Assembly: GCA_016218925.1 (NCBI GenBank)
Contig: JACRCR010000105.1
Location: forward strand, 1 to 54,495
Reading direction: 5' to 3'
Source of the DNA: Deltaproteobacteria bacterium
GTDB lineage: Bacteria > Desulfobacterota > Binatia > UBA1149 > CAITLU01
Length of the DNA: 54,495 nucleotides
Shown: in pieces, positions 16,689 through 25,246 of the stretch
How the letters are laid out: each line of letters opens with the position of its first letter
How positions within the stretch are numbered: the first letter of the stretch is position 1
The notes under the pieces: generated by a model
What the model was told of the DNA's origin: nothing
Seen by the model: the letters and a program-made list of their open reading frames with translations, nothing else
The model's database searches: none
Translations under genes and position numbers: made by a program

Positions 16689-17441
16689 ATGTACAAGAAC
16701 AAGAAAATAGTGGTGGTGATGCCCGCATACAACGCGTCGGATACCCTGCGCCGGACTCACGAGGAGGTACTGGCTCAGGAAATCGTCGATACGGTCATCG
16801 TCGTCGACGACGCGAGCCATGACGACACCACGGCGATCGCGCTGTCGCTGCCTTGCACGCGGGTACTCACCCACGAAGACAATCGTGGATACGGCGGAAA
16901 TCAAAAGAGCTGCTATCGCCTCGCGCTCGAAGAGGGTGCCGACATCGTGGTGATGGTGCACCCGGATTACCAGTACACCCCCAAGCTGATCCCGGCCCTG
17001 GCATCGCTGATCGCCAACGGTCTGTATCCCTGCGCGATAGGTTCGCGAATCCTCGGCGGCTACGCGCTAAAGGGAGGCATGCCGTGGTGGCGCTATGTGG
17101 CCAACCGCTGGCTGACCCTGGTGGAAAACCTGCTGCTGGGATCGAAGCTCTCCGAGTTTCATTCGGGCTATCGGGCGTTCTCGCGCGAGCTGCTGCTTCA
17201 GCTTCCCCTGCAGGCCAACTCCGACGATTTCGTGTTCGACAATCAGATGCTCGCGCAGGTCTTGTGGTTCGGGCACACGATTGCCGAGGTGAGCTGCCCG
17301 ACTCGCTACGCGACCGACGCCTCGTCGATCAATTTTCGTCGCAGTGTCGTTTACGGGTTGGGGTGCCTGAGGACCGGCCTGGAGTTCAGGCTGGCGCGTC
17401 ACGCGCTGATCGCATCGCGACGTTTTCCAGCTCACGCGTGA
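16689..17441 (+). CDS. Family 2 glycosyltransferase
   Basis: 250 residues with GT-A fold motifs: VVVMPAYNASDTL at the N-terminus, VIVVDDASHDDT as the nucleotide-binding segment, and MVHPDYQYTP, where a DxD-type metal motif is expected, followed by the acceptor-loop region ILGGYALKGGMPWWR. There is no C-terminal membrane segment of the DPM1/GtrA kind. It probably adds a sugar from an NDP-sugar to a lipid or polymer on the cytosolic face. ATG 16689 is chosen because the conserved start YKNKKIVVVMPAYN follows directly. It converges on the methyltransferase gene with 22 bases between stops. Confidence 0.88.
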   Translation: MYKNKKIVVVMPAYNASDTLRRTHEEVLAQEIVDTVIVVDDASHDDTTAIALSLPCTRVLTHEDNRGYGGNQKSCYRLALEEGADIVVMVHPDYQYTPKLIPALASLIANGLYPCAIGSRILGGYALKGGMPWWRYVANRWLTLVENLLLGSKLSEFHSGYRAFSRELLLQLPLQANSDDFVFDNQMLAQVLWFGHTIAEVSCPTRYATDASSINFRRSVVYGLGCLRTGLEFRLARHALIASRRFPAHA

Positions 17442-17463
17442 ACGCAGAGTTACGCGCGCTTGC

Positions 17464-18432
17464 TCAGACCCGCCGTGCCACGGCGATGACGGTTCCGGCT
17501 CGTCCCAGCGCGCGGAAGACCAGGCTCACCGGAATCGCGAGCAGCATACCGAACGGGAAGATCGCGAGCATGGCCAGACGCAGGCGCGGCGATATGTCGG
17601 CTTGGATGGCCGGCGCGTTGCGCAGGGAGTCGTACAGCGCGTTGTGCCGGATACCCGAGATGTTGAGCAACGTCTGAAGCAGGCCGAAAGGATCCATTTC
17701 CCACTGTCCGGTGCTGAGGCGTTCGATCCGAAACCCGTTGCTCTCCAGCAGCCTGGCCAGCGTCTGTGGCGAGAAGTGGAATATGTGGCGCGGCAGGTCC
17801 AGGTGGAACCATCGATCGCCGCCCAGACGCGACTGCACGGACGCGAAATTCGGCACTGCCATGATCAACACGCCGCCGTCGTCGAGCGCCTCGTGCGCCG
17901 CCTGCAGTACCCGGTCCGGATAGCGCGTGTGCTCGAGTACGTGCCAGATGCTCACAAGATCGAAAGACGCAGCGGGGTAGCGACCAGGCTCGAGCTCTCC
18001 CACGTCGACTGAAACGCCAGGGTAGACATTGGCCGCGGTAGCCGCCGACAGTTCGGTGCCGCGCACTCGGTATCCGCGGTCGGCGAGCATGCGCAGGAAG
18101 AGCCCGCGCCCGCAGCCCACGTCCAGCACGCGCCCGCCGGGCGGTACCAGGCGGGATACCATTCGCACGCGCGACCACCGGAACATTCTAATGCCGAGTT
18201 CCAAGGTGGCGCCGAACCGTCGCTGAGGCTCGCCATAGGCATGCGCCTGCGCTTCGTCGAGCTCGATCTCGGTGCGCGCACGCTTCTGGAATACCAGCCC
18301 GCAGCCGGCGCAGCGCACCAGCGGGCAGTCGCGCGCGGGCCCTGCGGGGCCGTCGAATTGGTCGACGGTGTCGCTGGTGTGGCAGATCGCACAGCGAACC
18401 AGGTCGCCCGTTTCGGTAGCCGTGTTCTTCAT
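17464..18432 (-). CDS. Class I SAM methyltransferase with N-terminal zinc ribbon
   Basis: 322 residues. Two CxxC pairs (CAIC near residue 15, CAGC near residue 41) form a probable zinc ribbon. The SAM-binding motif VLDVGCGRGLFLRML is near residue 100 and the post-II motif IWHVLEHTRYP near 165. The last 60 residues contain a membrane-prone stretch (LAMLAIFPFGMLLAI). This build matches methyltransferases of surface-glycan clusters that modify sugars. The start overlaps the stop of the upstream AT3 gene by 4 bp (ATGA), so it is the last gene of the unit starting at 23376. Confidence 0.88.
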   Translation of the reverse strand: MKNTATETGDLVRCAICHTSDTVDQFDGPAGPARDCPLVRCAGCGLVFQKRARTEIELDEAQAHAYGEPQRRFGATLELGIRMFRWSRVRMVSRLVPPGGRVLDVGCGRGLFLRMLADRGYRVRGTELSAATAANVYPGVSVDVGELEPGRYPAASFDLVSIWHVLEHTRYPDRVLQAAHEALDDGGVLIMAVPNFASVQSRLGGDRWFHLDLPRHIFHFSPQTLARLLESNGFRIERLSTGQWEMDPFGLLQTLLNISGIRHNALYDSLRNAPAIQADISPRLRLAMLAIFPFGMLLAIPVSLVFRALGRAGTVIAVARRV

Positions 18433-19607
18433 CGTGCTTTGCCCGCGGGGAAAGCCGCAGCCGCGCCGGAGGCACGGATCAACCACGCCGAGACACGTTC
18501 TCCGTAAGCGATGGAGGTGCGTTCCACGACCAGATAAGAGATCTCGGCGGCCACGACCGTCGCCGCGACGACCATGAGTGCCAACGCGATACCACCGGCC
18601 ATCGGGGAGTCGGGTCTCGGCGCTGTAGAGGCCAGCAGCACCAGCAGCGGGAAGTGCAGCAGGTAGAGGCTGTAGGAATTGCGTCCCAGGCGCAGCAAGG
18701 GGCCAAAGCTCAACACCCGGCGCAGCGAGTTCGAGCTCTCGACGCAGGCGATGATCCCCAGGCTTCCCAGCGTGTATCCGAGGACGTGCAGCGGGTGCCA
18801 GTCGTCGAGAGGGGAGAACAGCGGCAGCAAGAAGACGACGAAAGCGATGAGCAGGAAGCCGGTGCGTGTGACTCGCCGTGCGCCGGCCAATGGCGCGTGC
18901 CACCGTTCACGTTCGAGAAAAGCCGCCGCTCCCGCCGAAAACGCGACCGTGTGCAGACACAACTGACTCGTCAGCCCCAGGTAAGGAAGGCACGCCGCCG
19001 CAGCGACGATCAGCGACCAGTGCGACCTGCGCATCGCCCAGGCCATGGCCGGAAGCGTCAGCGAGACGATCATCTCCACGTAGAGGGTCCAGCCCACGGG
19101 AAGCAGATTGTGAGCGATGCCGGGAAACCACAGGCTTTCGAGCACTGCACTCGGGCCGACGTGCACGTTGATGTAGTAGCGCAGCCACCGGCTCACTCCG
19201 TGGGAGCCACCCGGATCGGAGATGCTCAGACTCACCACCCACGCGAGCAGGACCGCCAGGACGTAGGGAGGATGGATACGAAGCACGCGGCGCAGGCAGT
19301 ATGCCAGCGTCGCGGCACCACCACGGCGCCGGATGAGGGACCGGGTGAGGACGAAACCGCTGAGGACGAAGAACAGGTCCACGCTGCCGTTTCCGTGGAA
19401 GATCGGCGCCAGCACGCTCCTGCGCAGTGCCTTCTCCTGTACGGCGGTGATGTCGACCGCCCCGAGGCAGTGAGACATCACCACCGCCAGAGCCGCAAGC
19501 CCGCGCAAAGCATCGAGTGCGAAGATGCGCTGAGGCGCGGCGCCCGCGACGCGCGGTTCGCCGTCGCGGTGTGTGCTCGCGGGAGATACGGGAGGACGCA
19601 CGATCAT
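18429..19607 (-). CDS. Acyltransferase 3 (AT3) family membrane O-acyltransferase
   Basis: 392 residues, about ten membrane helices. The AT3 signature begins LDALRGLAALAVVMSHCLG (residues 32-50; the His is the proposed catalytic residue), continues SVDLFFVLSGFVLTRSL, and has the cytosolic RR..RIHPPYVLAVL. AT3 proteins carry acyl groups, usually acetyl, across the membrane to decorate polysaccharides, peptidoglycan or LPS. No SGNH domain is fused. The start is ATG 19607 with a G-rich site upstream; it overlaps the preceding GT-C gene by 4 bp and the next methyltransferase by 4 bp. Confidence 0.9.
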   Translation of the reverse strand: MIVRPPVSPASTHRDGEPRVAGAAPQRIFALDALRGLAALAVVMSHCLGAVDITAVQEKALRRSVLAPIFHGNGSVDLFFVLSGFVLTRSLIRRRGGAATLAYCLRRVLRIHPPYVLAVLLAWVVSLSISDPGGSHGVSRWLRYYINVHVGPSAVLESLWFPGIAHNLLPVGWTLYVEMIVSLTLPAMAWAMRRSHWSLIVAAAACLPYLGLTSQLCLHTVAFSAGAAAFLERERWHAPLAGARRVTRTGFLLIAFVVFLLPLFSPLDDWHPLHVLGYTLGSLGIIACVESSNSLRRVLSFGPLLRLGRNSYSLYLLHFPLLVLLASTAPRPDSPMAGGIALALMVVAATVVAAEISYLVVERTSIAYGERVSAWLIRASGAAAAFPAGKAR

Positions 19608-21469
19608 CCCCCCGCTGGCTTCGTCACCGGCTCCTCGAAGTAGCCGGGCAGCGTGGTCCGCTGAAACCCGAGCAGGCGCAGTGACGGCGGCAGCCTGTTC
19701 AGCTCGGGTTCTGCGTAGCTCAGCAACTCCGTCATCCGGCCGCGAATCGCTTCTATCCGGCCGGGGACCATCCTGGCCGCTTCGCTGCTCGCGTCGTTTG
19801 TTTTCAAGATGATCCGCGCACCCCAGGTGATTCCCGCTATCATGCCGGCACGTTCCTCGGGAGACGTGCCTTTTTCCACCGCCTCTCGTGCGCTGGCGAA
19901 GCTGCCGCCTGCTCGCACCCGCGTTGCCACCCCCCAGCCGATGCCGGCGAAAATTCGGGAGCGCGCCACACGGTCACCCACCTCGCGAGCGATCCGTTCG
20001 GCACGTGTGAGATCGGACTCGTACTTGAGGTGCAGCAGCAAGCCCTGCACGTTGTAGCCACCGAGGCTGGCGAGCGATGCCTGCGAATCGGCGTGTCCGG
20101 CAGCGAACACCACCAACGATACGACACACGCCGCTCCATACGCGAGAGCGGCGGCCATCGCTGCGCCCGCCACCAGGCGTGGTTGCGCGGGAGCGCCACC
20201 CACGCGGCCGAGCAGCGGCAGAGCCACCTCGCCGGCGCCGGCGCTCGAGACCACCGTCCCTCGACCTGCAGCGCGCGCCACACTGAGCGCCATCAGCACC
20301 GGCGCGAGTACCAACGGCGGAACATAGAAACGCAACGAAAGAGGCATCAGGTCGTCAACCGTGAAACTGGAAGCGCCGATCAGCGCGACGAATAGCGCGA
20401 GGTAGACGACGAAGACCGCCTCGCGGGCGCGCAGTGTGGCGTCGATTTCGACCACGGCCGGGTCGGCCCGCGGGTGGACAGGCACGGCAAGCATCGCAAC
20501 GCGTACGACCGAGATCGAGATCGCTACGAAGAGCGGAACCGCAAACGCGATTTCCAGCGGAAATATCATCCACGAAGGCAGATGGGCGTCGAACAGTTGG
20601 GTCGCACCGGCGGGAATGTCGCGGGTGACCACGTGCCAGAGTTTCTCGGCGGTGCTCTGTGGCAGCCACAAGTCCTTGGAATCTCCGTAGCCGAAGATCT
20701 GTACAACACGAGTCAGCCCGGCGAAACGCTCGGGGATGTTGTAGGCGAACCACGGGAGAAGACCGACCAGACCGCCGCCGGCGCCGGCGGCGAGTTCGCC
20801 GGCGCCGGGTACGCCGCGCAGAAGCAGCCACACCATCGCACAAGCGGCGAGCGTGATCGCCGAGGTGTAACAAAACCAGATCCCGAGGCCGCTCACGATT
20901 CCCAGCACCAGCCACGCGCCGCGCGTGCGTGCCGGGTCGTGGAGCAGGCGCAGTACCAGTAGCGTCGTGACCATGCTGAACAACACCGACTCGGTATGGC
21001 TGCCGGTGATGACGATGCTCCAATAGGCGGCCAAGGGAGGCGCGGCGATATAGCCGACTGCAGCGACAATCGCTTCAACGCGACCGAAGCCCTTGCGCAC
21101 CAGTATGTATAGGGCGGTCAGCGTTGCGCCGGAGTACAGAACCAGCGCCATCTTGAAGACGAACGGCGTCTGGCCGAAGAGCTTCATCACGCCGGTCGCG
21201 AGCAGGATCATCGCCAAGGTGCCGCCCTGGTAGTGATCGGCCTGATAGACCAACAGCGAGTGGAAGGGGTGGTGCAGCAGTTCGTTGGCGGCTATCCAGC
21301 GGTAGCTCTCCTCCCAGTAGAAGGTGCTGCGCATCGCGGTGACGAGCCACAACACCCGGGTCGCAACGAAAGTCATGAGCAGGATCGCGACTAAAGCCGC
21401 ATCGCGGCGGTCCAGCCGGTGGAGCGGGCGATTTGCAAGGTCGCGACGGCTCAGACGAGCAGGGCTCAC
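19604..21469 (-). CDS. Multi-spanning GT-C-like membrane protein, tandem paralog B
   Basis: 621 residues with about 10-12 membrane helices and a C-terminal soluble region (about 450-621). Near the N-terminus, after the first helix, comes FYWEESYRWIAANELLHHPF, an acidic first loop like that of GT39/GT83 glycosyltransferases that use polyprenyl-phosphate sugars. The sequence runs parallel over its whole length to the gene just upstream (shared WIAANELLH, YQADxYQGG, LLATGxMKLFGQT, and a C-terminal TTLPGxxEP). The soluble tail has no known domain. GTG 21469 overlaps the upstream stop by 4 bp (GTGA). Probable role: transfer of a sugar or other group to a glycan outside the inner membrane (inference). 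Confidence 0.75.
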   Translation of the reverse strand: MSPARLSRRDLANRPLHRLDRRDAALVAILLMTFVATRVLWLVTAMRSTFYWEESYRWIAANELLHHPFHSLLVYQADHYQGGTLAMILLATGVMKLFGQTPFVFKMALVLYSGATLTALYILVRKGFGRVEAIVAAVGYIAAPPLAAYWSIVITGSHTESVLFSMVTTLLVLRLLHDPARTRGAWLVLGIVSGLGIWFCYTSAITLAACAMVWLLLRGVPGAGELAAGAGGGLVGLLPWFAYNIPERFAGLTRVVQIFGYGDSKDLWLPQSTAEKLWHVVTRDIPAGATQLFDAHLPSWMIFPLEIAFAVPLFVAISISVVRVAMLAVPVHPRADPAVVEIDATLRAREAVFVVYLALFVALIGASSFTVDDLMPLSLRFYVPPLVLAPVLMALSVARAAGRGTVVSSAGAGEVALPLLGRVGGAPAQPRLVAGAAMAAALAYGAACVVSLVVFAAGHADSQASLASLGGYNVQGLLLHLKYESDLTRAERIAREVGDRVARSRIFAGIGWGVATRVRAGGSFASAREAVEKGTSPEERAGMIAGITWGARIILKTNDASSEAARMVPGRIEAIRGRMTELLSYAEPELNRLPPSLRLLGFQRTTLPGYFEEPVTKPAGG

Positions 21470-23376
21470 TTGCGATCCCGTGGTTCGATGAAGCCCGGCA
21501 GCGTAGTGGGGATCGCACTGACGAAGCGGAAACGCTGCGGCAGACTCGCGATCTGGCCAACGGCGCGGGTGTGCAGCTTCTCCATGCGTTTACGCGCTTC
21601 GTCAGCGAGCGCAGGTGTGGCGCAGGCCGGATCCGCGCCTTTGTCGAGCGACTTCAGCATCGTTTCGGCGACCCACCGCATGCCCTGGAACAACGCCATC
21701 TTCTCTTCTTCCGAGTGGCTCTCCAGGTAGGCATCGATGATGGCGAAATCGCCTGAGGCGCGATAGCCGAGCGCGAGGCCCCACCCGATCCCGATGAAGG
21801 TGCGGAACCGCGCGGTGGGGTCGCCTATCTCTCGCGCGATGCGATCGGCACGGTCGAGGCGGTCGGGCCGGTACTTCACGTGGAGCAGCACTCCTTGCAT
21901 CTGGTAGCCGGTCAGGTTCTCCAGCCAGATGTTGCTGCCGGCATGGCCGGCTGCGAAGCTCACTGTCGCCACGGTACTGGCGCCGAGGTGAGCGGCCGCG
22001 AGGACGCCAACAGCCATCGCGCGCAGTGGACGGTAAACGGGAGCCGCCCCGAGGCGGCCCACGAGCGGCAACGCGGGTTCGCCCGCTGCGACGCCGGGCG
22101 TGTGCGCGCAGAGGCGTCTGACCGCGCGCACCACTCCCACTGCGAAAGGTACCAGCGCCAGCACCAGTGGCGGGACGTACAATCGGAAATCGACCGGCGC
22201 CGCACCCGCAGAGCTGAACCGTGACACGCAAAGGAAACCGGTGAACACGCCCAGGTAGACGATGAAGAAAGCCTCGCGTGCGCGCAGGGTCGCATCGCGG
22301 GCTATCCGATCGGCCGGAGCGACAGGATCCGCCGGCGCGACGAGAAGCGCGACTCGTAGCAGCGAGACGAGAACGCCGAGGTGGAGCGGCACGGCAAAGG
22401 CGAGCGCGAGCGCGATCACCGCCGGTGCCGAGAGCAGTGGCGCGTTGAACAGTAGCGTCGCGCCGGTCGGGATATCGCGCACGCCCAGCAGCCAGAGCTT
22501 TTGCGCCGTCGTCTGCGGTACCCACAGGTCGAGCGGCTGGCCGCGGCCGAACATCTCAGCCACCCGCCCCAGCCCGGTAAAGCCTTCGTGAACGTTGTAG
22601 GCGAGCCACGGAAGCATCCCAAGGACGCCTCCTGCTACGGCAGCAGCGAGCTCACCGGGTCTGGGAAGTCCGCGCAGAGCGACCCAGACCAGTGCGCAGG
22701 CCGCGAGCGTGAGCCCGGTCGTGTAGCAGAACCAGAGCCCGAGCCCCGCCGTCAGGCCCAGCGCGGCCCAGGTAGCGTGCGTGCGCGTGCGCGACCACAG
22801 CAGGCGCATCGAGAGCAGGATCAGCACGAGGCTCGGGAGCAGCGACTCGCTGTGGCTGCCCATCAAGGTCAGCCCCCAGTAGGCAGCGACCGGCGGGCCG
22901 GCGAGGTAACCGGCGCTGGCGACGATCGCGGTAGAGCGATCGAAGGCCTTGCGTGCCAGCACATACAGGACCGCCAGCGTCGCACAGGAGTACAGCACGG
23001 CGGTCATCTTCATGACGAAGGCGGTCTGGCCGAACAGCTTCATGAGCCCTGTCGCGAGCAGGATCATGAGCAGCGAGCCCCCTTGGTAAGGATCGGCCTG
23101 ATAGGTTGCCAGCGAATGGAAGGGTCGATGCAACAACTCGTTGGCAGCTATCCAACGATAGGTCTCTTCCCAATAGATCGAGCTGGCCTGGGCGGTGGCG
23201 AGCCACAGGATACGGCTCGCCACGAACGCGAGCAGAATCGCTGCCAGCACGGCGCCGTCACGCCTGTCCAAGCGGTCCAGAGCCTGCTGGGGACCATCCG
23301 CGATGAGACGAAGGCGACCGACTTCAGTCACGGAAGATCCCTCATCATATCGGTCTCGTCGCGCGAATTCTTTCAT
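21466..23376 (-). CDS. Multi-spanning GT-C-like membrane protein, tandem paralog A
   Basis: 636 residues from ATG 23376 (a TTG at 23394 is also in frame). Same design as the following gene: first helix, IYWEETYRWIAANELLHRPF loop, about ten further helices, then a soluble tail from about residue 470 with ALFQGMRWVAETMLK and the ending TTLPGFIEP. It is the first gene of a four-gene minus-strand unit (GT-C, GT-C, AT3, methyltransferase) in which every junction is a 4-bp overlap. Its start codon lies inside an AT-rich palindrome (23366-23390), an unusual position that may affect its translation or transcription. The exact donor and acceptor are unknown. Confidence 0.75.
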   Translation of the reverse strand: MKEFARRDRYDEGSSVTEVGRLRLIADGPQQALDRLDRRDGAVLAAILLAFVASRILWLATAQASSIYWEETYRWIAANELLHRPFHSLATYQADPYQGGSLLMILLATGLMKLFGQTAFVMKMTAVLYSCATLAVLYVLARKAFDRSTAIVASAGYLAGPPVAAYWGLTLMGSHSESLLPSLVLILLSMRLLWSRTRTHATWAALGLTAGLGLWFCYTTGLTLAACALVWVALRGLPRPGELAAAVAGGVLGMLPWLAYNVHEGFTGLGRVAEMFGRGQPLDLWVPQTTAQKLWLLGVRDIPTGATLLFNAPLLSAPAVIALALAFAVPLHLGVLVSLLRVALLVAPADPVAPADRIARDATLRAREAFFIVYLGVFTGFLCVSRFSSAGAAPVDFRLYVPPLVLALVPFAVGVVRAVRRLCAHTPGVAAGEPALPLVGRLGAAPVYRPLRAMAVGVLAAAHLGASTVATVSFAAGHAGSNIWLENLTGYQMQGVLLHVKYRPDRLDRADRIAREIGDPTARFRTFIGIGWGLALGYRASGDFAIIDAYLESHSEEEKMALFQGMRWVAETMLKSLDKGADPACATPALADEARKRMEKLHTRAVGQIASLPQRFRFVSAIPTTLPGFIEPRDRK

Positions 23377-23390
23377 TCGATGAAAGAATT
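23366..23390. repeat. Perfect 11-bp inverted repeat at the start of the GT-C operon
   Basis: AATTCTTTCAT, loop TCG, ATGAAAGAATT: a perfect palindrome in an otherwise GC-rich region. It lies between the divergent GT-C gene and ispE and covers the ATG of the GT-C gene. It could be an operator for a dimeric repressor or an mRNA hairpin hiding the start codon. No regulator gene is adjacent. Confidence 0.6.
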
Positions 23391-23459
23391 GCAATGATGG
23401 CCGCGACGGCGCTTGCTGGCAGTGGGTTGCGTAGCGACTCCGGGCGCGTGTCAGAGACC

Positions 23460-24326
23460 ATGGCGACCTACAGCTGTCCTGCGAAGATAAACCTTGCGCT
23501 GAGTGTGGATCGCCTCCGGCCAGGTGAAGGTTACCATCGGTTGTGCTCGTGGATGGTGAGGGTGTCGCTGCGTGACGACTTGCTGCTGGAGCGAGCTACC
23601 GATTCGTGCTGCTTCACGATGGAGTGGGCCGAGGACGCACCGAGCCCGAGCCCGATCGACTGGCCGATCGACAAGGACCTCATGGTCCGCGCGCACCGGT
23701 TGTTGCAGCGGCACGCCGGGCGGGAGCTCGCGGTGAGGGCGTCGCTGCGCAAGCGCATTCCTGTGGGCGCCGGCATGGGCGGCGCGTCGAGCGACGCGGC
23801 GGCAATGCTCGCCGCGCTCGACAGCCTCTTCGAACTGAAGACGGATACGGGCGACCTCACGCGGCTGGCCTCGAGCCTCGGCAGCGATGTGCCCTTCTTC
23901 CTAGGTGCGCCTTCGGCGCTGGTGGCGGGCTTTGGAGAGGCGATCGAAGACCTCGCCGCCGAGCAGACGATCCATCTGGCGCTGATCCTTCCGTCGCTGC
24001 AGTGCAACACAGCGGCAGTTTATAGGGCCTATGACGAGTTGAAGCCCACCGCCGCGCTCGATGACGCAGCCGTCCGGCGGCTGGCCCGAACGCGGCCGCT
24101 GCCGCCGGACGGCCCGTTCAACGACCTGGCGGAAGCTGCATTCACCGTCGAACCTCGCCTGCGCGAGCTGCGCGACCGTTGCGCAAGGAGCCTCGGGCGG
24201 CCGGTACACGTAACGGGGTCCGGCGCGGCGATGTTCGTGGTGGCCGAAGACGCGGCGAGTGCACGCGCGCTTGCCAGCGAGATCCGAGCCTCAGGTACGG
24301 CCGCGATAGCGGTGGCCACGCTGTAG
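23460..24326 (+). CDS. ispE: 4-diphosphocytidyl-2-C-methyl-D-erythritol kinase
   Basis: 288 residues. IspE phosphorylates CDP-methylerythritol with ATP in the MEP route to isoprenoids. The GHMP-kinase layout is clear: SCPAKINLALSVDRLRPGEGYH at the N-terminus (Lys and Asn of PAKINL are substrate/ATP contacts), the ATP loop PVGAGMGGASSDAAAML near residue 105, a catalytic Asp region SLGSDVPFFL, and the C-terminal VTGSGAAMFV. ATG 23460 fits the conserved N-terminus; an ATG at 23394 would add 22 residues of poor quality. It is the only core-metabolism gene inside the glycan locus, though isoprenoids feed the lipid carriers that the neighbouring glycosyltransferases use. Confidence 0.93.
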   Translation: MATYSCPAKINLALSVDRLRPGEGYHRLCSWMVRVSLRDDLLLERATDSCCFTMEWAEDAPSPSPIDWPIDKDLMVRAHRLLQRHAGRELAVRASLRKRIPVGAGMGGASSDAAAMLAALDSLFELKTDTGDLTRLASSLGSDVPFFLGAPSALVAGFGEAIEDLAAEQTIHLALILPSLQCNTAAVYRAYDELKPTAALDDAAVRRLARTRPLPPDGPFNDLAEAAFTVEPRLRELRDRCARSLGRPVHVTGSGAAMFVVAEDAASARALASEIRASGTAAIAVATL

Positions 24327-24367
24327 CGGGACAACCGGCGGCGCTCCCGGAAAGAGGGCGGCGCGGC

Positions 24368-25246
24368 TCACGCGCACTGTTCCATGCGTCTCTTGAACGC
24401 CAGTAGCCCGTCGCGAGCCGGCAGCAGCCGCGTTCGCAGCAACGCCTGGGTGCTGCGGTTGTCGACGCCGCCGTACACCGGTCGAGCTGCGGTCTGCCCG
24501 AGTTCCCGGGTGGGCGTGGGCCGGAGAAACGACGGGTCGAGTTCGAGGATCTCGGCGGCCAGATGTGCGAAATCCGTGCGCGCCAGGAAGTCCGGACCCA
24601 CCGGGTGCGCGATGCCGACGAAGTCGAGTTCGGCCAGTTCCTTGACCGCATCCGCGAGGTTGTCGACGTAGGTCGGCGTGCCCCACTGGTCGCAGGGGAC
24701 GCGCATCGGCTCCCCGCGCCGCCCCTTGTCGAGCAACGCCATGATGAAATTCTTGCCCTGAGGGTGGAACCCGAACACGCCGCAGACACGCGCGATCACG
24801 TAGTTGTCGAGGTTCTGCTGGATGAAGACCTCGGCCTCGAGTTTGTGCCTGCCGTAGACGCTGAGCGGATCGGGAGGCGATTCCACCTGCGCCGGTCCGA
24901 TCTCGCCGTTGAAGACGTAGTCCGTCGAAAAGTAGAGATACCGTGCGCCCACGCGCCGGGCGGCGCGGGCGACATTGACGGTGCCGGTGACGTTGATCTG
25001 GTAGGACTCGTCGATTTCCGTTTCGCAGCGGTCCACGTTGGGCTGCGCTGCGGGGTGGATTATGAGCCTGGGTTCGAGCCGATCCACCAGCGCATCGACC
25101 GCCCCGGCGTCGCGCACGTCGAGCCGTTCGAGGCCGGGCGTCGCGGTACGGCAGTAAGTTCCGGCTGCAGTTTCACCGTACACCCGCCGCAAGGCCCCGC
25201 CGACGAAGCCCGAGGCACCGACGATGAGAACATCGGGTCGCATCAT
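24368..25246 (-). CDS. RmlD-like dTDP-4-dehydrorhamnose reductase
   Basis: 292 residues, extended short-chain reductase. The NAD(P)-binding motif VGASGFVGGALRR is at residue 9, the active-site region YFSTDYVFNG near 103 and the catalytic YGRHK (YxxxK) near 128. It ends in a substrate domain with FIMALLDKGRRGEPMRV and DNRSTQALL. This is the layout of RmlD, which reduces dTDP-4-keto-L-rhamnose to dTDP-L-rhamnose. The other three genes of that route lie at 48.5-51.1 kb without a local rmlD, so this gene may supply the fourth step. It overlaps the preceding methyltransferase by 4 bp. Other RmlD-fold reductases are possible. Confidence 0.75.
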   Translation of the reverse strand: MMRPDVLIVGASGFVGGALRRVYGETAAGTYCRTATPGLERLDVRDAGAVDALVDRLEPRLIIHPAAQPNVDRCETEIDESYQINVTGTVNVARAARRVGARYLYFSTDYVFNGEIGPAQVESPPDPLSVYGRHKLEAEVFIQQNLDNYVIARVCGVFGFHPQGKNFIMALLDKGRRGEPMRVPCDQWGTPTYVDNLADAVKELAELDFVGIAHPVGPDFLARTDFAHLAAEILELDPSFLRPTPTRELGQTAARPVYGGVDNRSTQALLRTRLLPARDGLLAFKRRMEQCA

